From contig JAFNUH010000026.1 in NCBI GenBank assembly GCA_017384185.1, positions 1-6,574 of the forward strand: DNA of 6,574 nt. Reading direction: 5' to 3'. A model generated the notes under the pieces. That model ran no database searches, was not told where the DNA came from, and worked only from the letters and a program-made list of their open reading frames with translations. Shown piece by piece: positions 5,264 to 6,574 of the stretch. The stretch is from Alistipes sp. Its GTDB lineage: Bacteria; Bacteroidota; Bacteroidia; Bacteroidales; Rikenellaceae. A program made the position numbers and the translations under genes. The stretch's first letter is position 1, and each line of letters starts with the position of its first letter.

Positions 5264-6574
5264 CATAAGTTCTTCGGCTATCGCCGAGCAGTATGCGTCG
5301 ATGTTACCTGCACCGAAGCTTACCACAACATCCGTTGTCGCCTGACCCAAATCCTGCGCCAGATGCTCTCGCTCGCATATATGGCACGGTACGGTGACCA
5401 AATCCATTATCATCTCCGAGCCTACGCCCTCGATAGGTAGCTCACGTGCCGGGTAGATGGGCACCAGCACCACCTCGTCGGCGTGCGACAGGGCGGCAGC
5501 AAACTCTCGGTAGAGGTCACGTGTGCGGGTGTAGAGGTGGGGCTGGAATACGGCAGTAAGGTGACGTGTGGGGAACATCTTACGCACCGATGTGATTGTA
5601 GCCTCCAGCTCCTCGGGGTGGTGGGCATAGTCGTCCATATATACCTGACGGGGAGTGTTTACGTAGAACTCGAAGCGGCGCTTCACACCCGAGAATTTTT
5701 CGAGTGCCGCCTGCAACTTCTCCTCGCTCAGCTCCTCGCCACGCTTACGTGCGGCGCATACCATCGACGCCACAGCCGCCACGCAGTTCTCGACATTCAC
5801 CCAGCCGGGGATGCCGAGCGTAAGGTTGCGAAGCGTGCCAAACGGCGTTACAATATCGAAGCGGTAGTAGCCACCCTCCTGCAAGGCGATATTTGTAGCG
5901 TAGAAGTCGCTCGCCTTGTCGTCATAGCTATATCGCCAAATATCTATACCCTCGGGCAGAGGAATATCCACGCCCTGCTTGATTATGAGGTCGCCACCCT
6001 TTTTAATCAGCGCTGCAAACTGCCCAAAAGCCTCCACAACGGCCTCAAATGTGCCGTAGATGTCGAGGTGGTCGGCAGCCACCGAGGTGATGACAGCCAC
6101 ATCGGGTTTCAGGCGCAGGAACGAGCGGTCAAACTCATCAGCCTCGACAGCCAGGCGATTGCCCTTGCCGAGAACCATATTGCCGTTAAAATTCTTCGAT
6201 ATACCACCCAGGAAAGCGTTGCCACCCACGCCCGTAGCCGAGTTGAGCCACGCAATAAGGGTCGATGTTGTGGTCTTGCCGTGTGTGCCGGCTACTGCCA
6301 TAACATATTTGCTTTCTGATAGATGACCGAGCATCTGCGAGCGTTTCTCGACGAGGAATCCGCCCTCGCTAAAGAAGCGCATCTGCGGATGGTCCGCAGG
6401 CACGGCAGGCGTGAAGACCACCATCGTAGTCTCGGGGTTACGGAACGCTTCGGGGATGCTCTCCACCTCGTCGTCGTAGGTAACTGTGGCGCCCTCCGCC
6501 TGCAAGGCTTGTGTGAGGGGTGTCTCGGTACGGTCGTAGCCCGCAACGGCACGTCCCTCGTGCATAAAATAGCG
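5252..6574 (-). CDS. murC: UDP-N-acetylmuramate--L-alanine ligase MurC (5' end cut off by window)
   Basis: MurC is the cytoplasmic ATP-dependent ligase that adds L-Ala to UDP-MurNAc, the first amino-acid step of peptidoglycan precursor synthesis. The frame is open to the window edge. The codons before the first ATG (6565) read R-Y-F, and the protein continues as 'HEGRAVAGYDRTETPLT', which is the middle of the N-terminal Rossmann domain. That ATG is therefore internal, and roughly 20 N-terminal residues, including the glycine-rich GxGG loop, lie outside. Numbered from that Met, the P-loop is GTHGKTT (93-99). EADEFDRSF (141-149) and ADHLDIYG (164-171) belong to the central ATPase domain. NVENCVAA (257-264) and KRRFE (295-299) lead to the C-terminal domain with DDYAHHPEE (311-319), FQPHLYTRT (340-348) and FGAGNID (417-423). 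The YAHHP and FQPHxYTRT motifs distinguish MurC from other Mur ligases. The in-window length of 440 residues fits a complete protein of about 460. The stop codon overlaps the ftsQ start by one base. Confidence 0.97.
   Translation of the reverse strand, partial: RYFMHEGRAVAGYDRTETPLTQALQAEGATVTYDDEVESIPEAFRNPETTMVVFTPAVPADHPQMRFFSEGGFLVEKRSQMLGHLSESKYVMAVAGTHGKTTTSTLIAWLNSATGVGGNAFLGGISKNFNGNMVLGKGNRLAVEADEFDRSFLRLKPDVAVITSVAADHLDIYGTFEAVVEAFGQFAALIKKGGDLIIKQGVDIPLPEGIDIWRYSYDDKASDFYATNIALQEGGYYRFDIVTPFGTLRNLTLGIPGWVNVENCVAAVASMVCAARKRGEELSEEKLQAALEKFSGVKRRFEFYVNTPRQVYMDDYAHHPEELEATITSVRKMFPTRHLTAVFQPHLYTRTRDLYREFAAALSHADEVVLVPIYPARELPIEGVGSEMIMDLVTVPCHICEREHLAQDLGQATTDVVVSFGAGNIDAYCSAIAEELMKKA

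Noticed and set aside
6073..6090. MurC reads A-A-D-H-L-D where some homologs have an acidic or Pro residue before D-H
   Set aside because: Those first two positions vary across MurC proteins (for example E-P, E-A or D-A), while the conserved D-H-x-D is intact, so no loss of activity is implied.
5483..6319. Long plus-strand open frame (278 codons) opposite murC
   Set aside because: It lies fully antisense to a clearly conserved MurC, and its translation has no recognisable domain and looks like a reverse-frame shadow.
6563..6565. ATG as the true start of murC
   Set aside because: The frame continues open upstream to the window edge (R-Y-F before the Met), and the N-terminal glycine-rich loop is missing, so the gene begins outside the window.

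Overview
The window is a piece of the division and cell-wall (dcw) cluster of a member of the Bacteroidota. The best guess is Bacteroidales, possibly an Alistipes/Rikenellaceae-like lineage. The phylum call rests on several features: a GldE-type CNNM/CBS protein, a FtsQ that ends in the Bacteroidetes-style 'KGQVVCTK' tail, long FtsA and FtsZ proteins with extended C-termini, and weak or absent Shine-Dalgarno sequences. The genus-level guess is inference and was not tested. The DNA looks moderately GC-rich (by eye a little over 50%), except for an AT-rich leader in front of ftsA.

All five genes lie on the minus strand, so the operon reads right to left: murC (5' end cut by the window edge), ftsQ, ftsA, ftsZ, gldE (3' end cut by the window edge). 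murC and ftsQ overlap by one base (TAATG). A 118-bp non-coding leader separates ftsQ from ftsA. ftsA and ftsZ are 9 bp apart, and ftsZ and gldE are 31 bp apart or less. No stretch over 300 bp lacks a gene. I saw no tRNA, rRNA, CRISPR array, insertion sequence or phage gene.

The genes work together as follows. MurC makes UDP-MurNAc-L-Ala in the cytoplasm for peptidoglycan. FtsQ is the bitopic periplasmic divisome linker. FtsA anchors the Z-ring to the membrane through a C-terminal amphipathic helix. FtsZ is the tubulin-like ring GTPase. GldE is a membrane protein of the CNNM/CorC family, unrelated by sequence to the divisome but apparently carried in the same transcription unit.

This is core machinery rather than an accessory defence or mobile system, and I found no new multi-gene system. 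The points worth a second look are clade-specific elaborations of the division proteins. FtsQ has a charged, coiled-coil-like insertion of roughly 110 residues in the middle of its periplasmic domain. The near-invariant Asn of the FtsZ T7 catalytic loop is Arg, with further Arg residues around it. The FtsZ C-terminal binding peptide is divergent and followed by a 35-residue tail. FtsA has a tandem 17-residue Pro-Lys-Glu repeat whose two copies are identical in protein but differ at 12 of 51 bases. ftsA starts with GTG behind an AT-rich leader that holds an inverted repeat and a small overlapping ORF.
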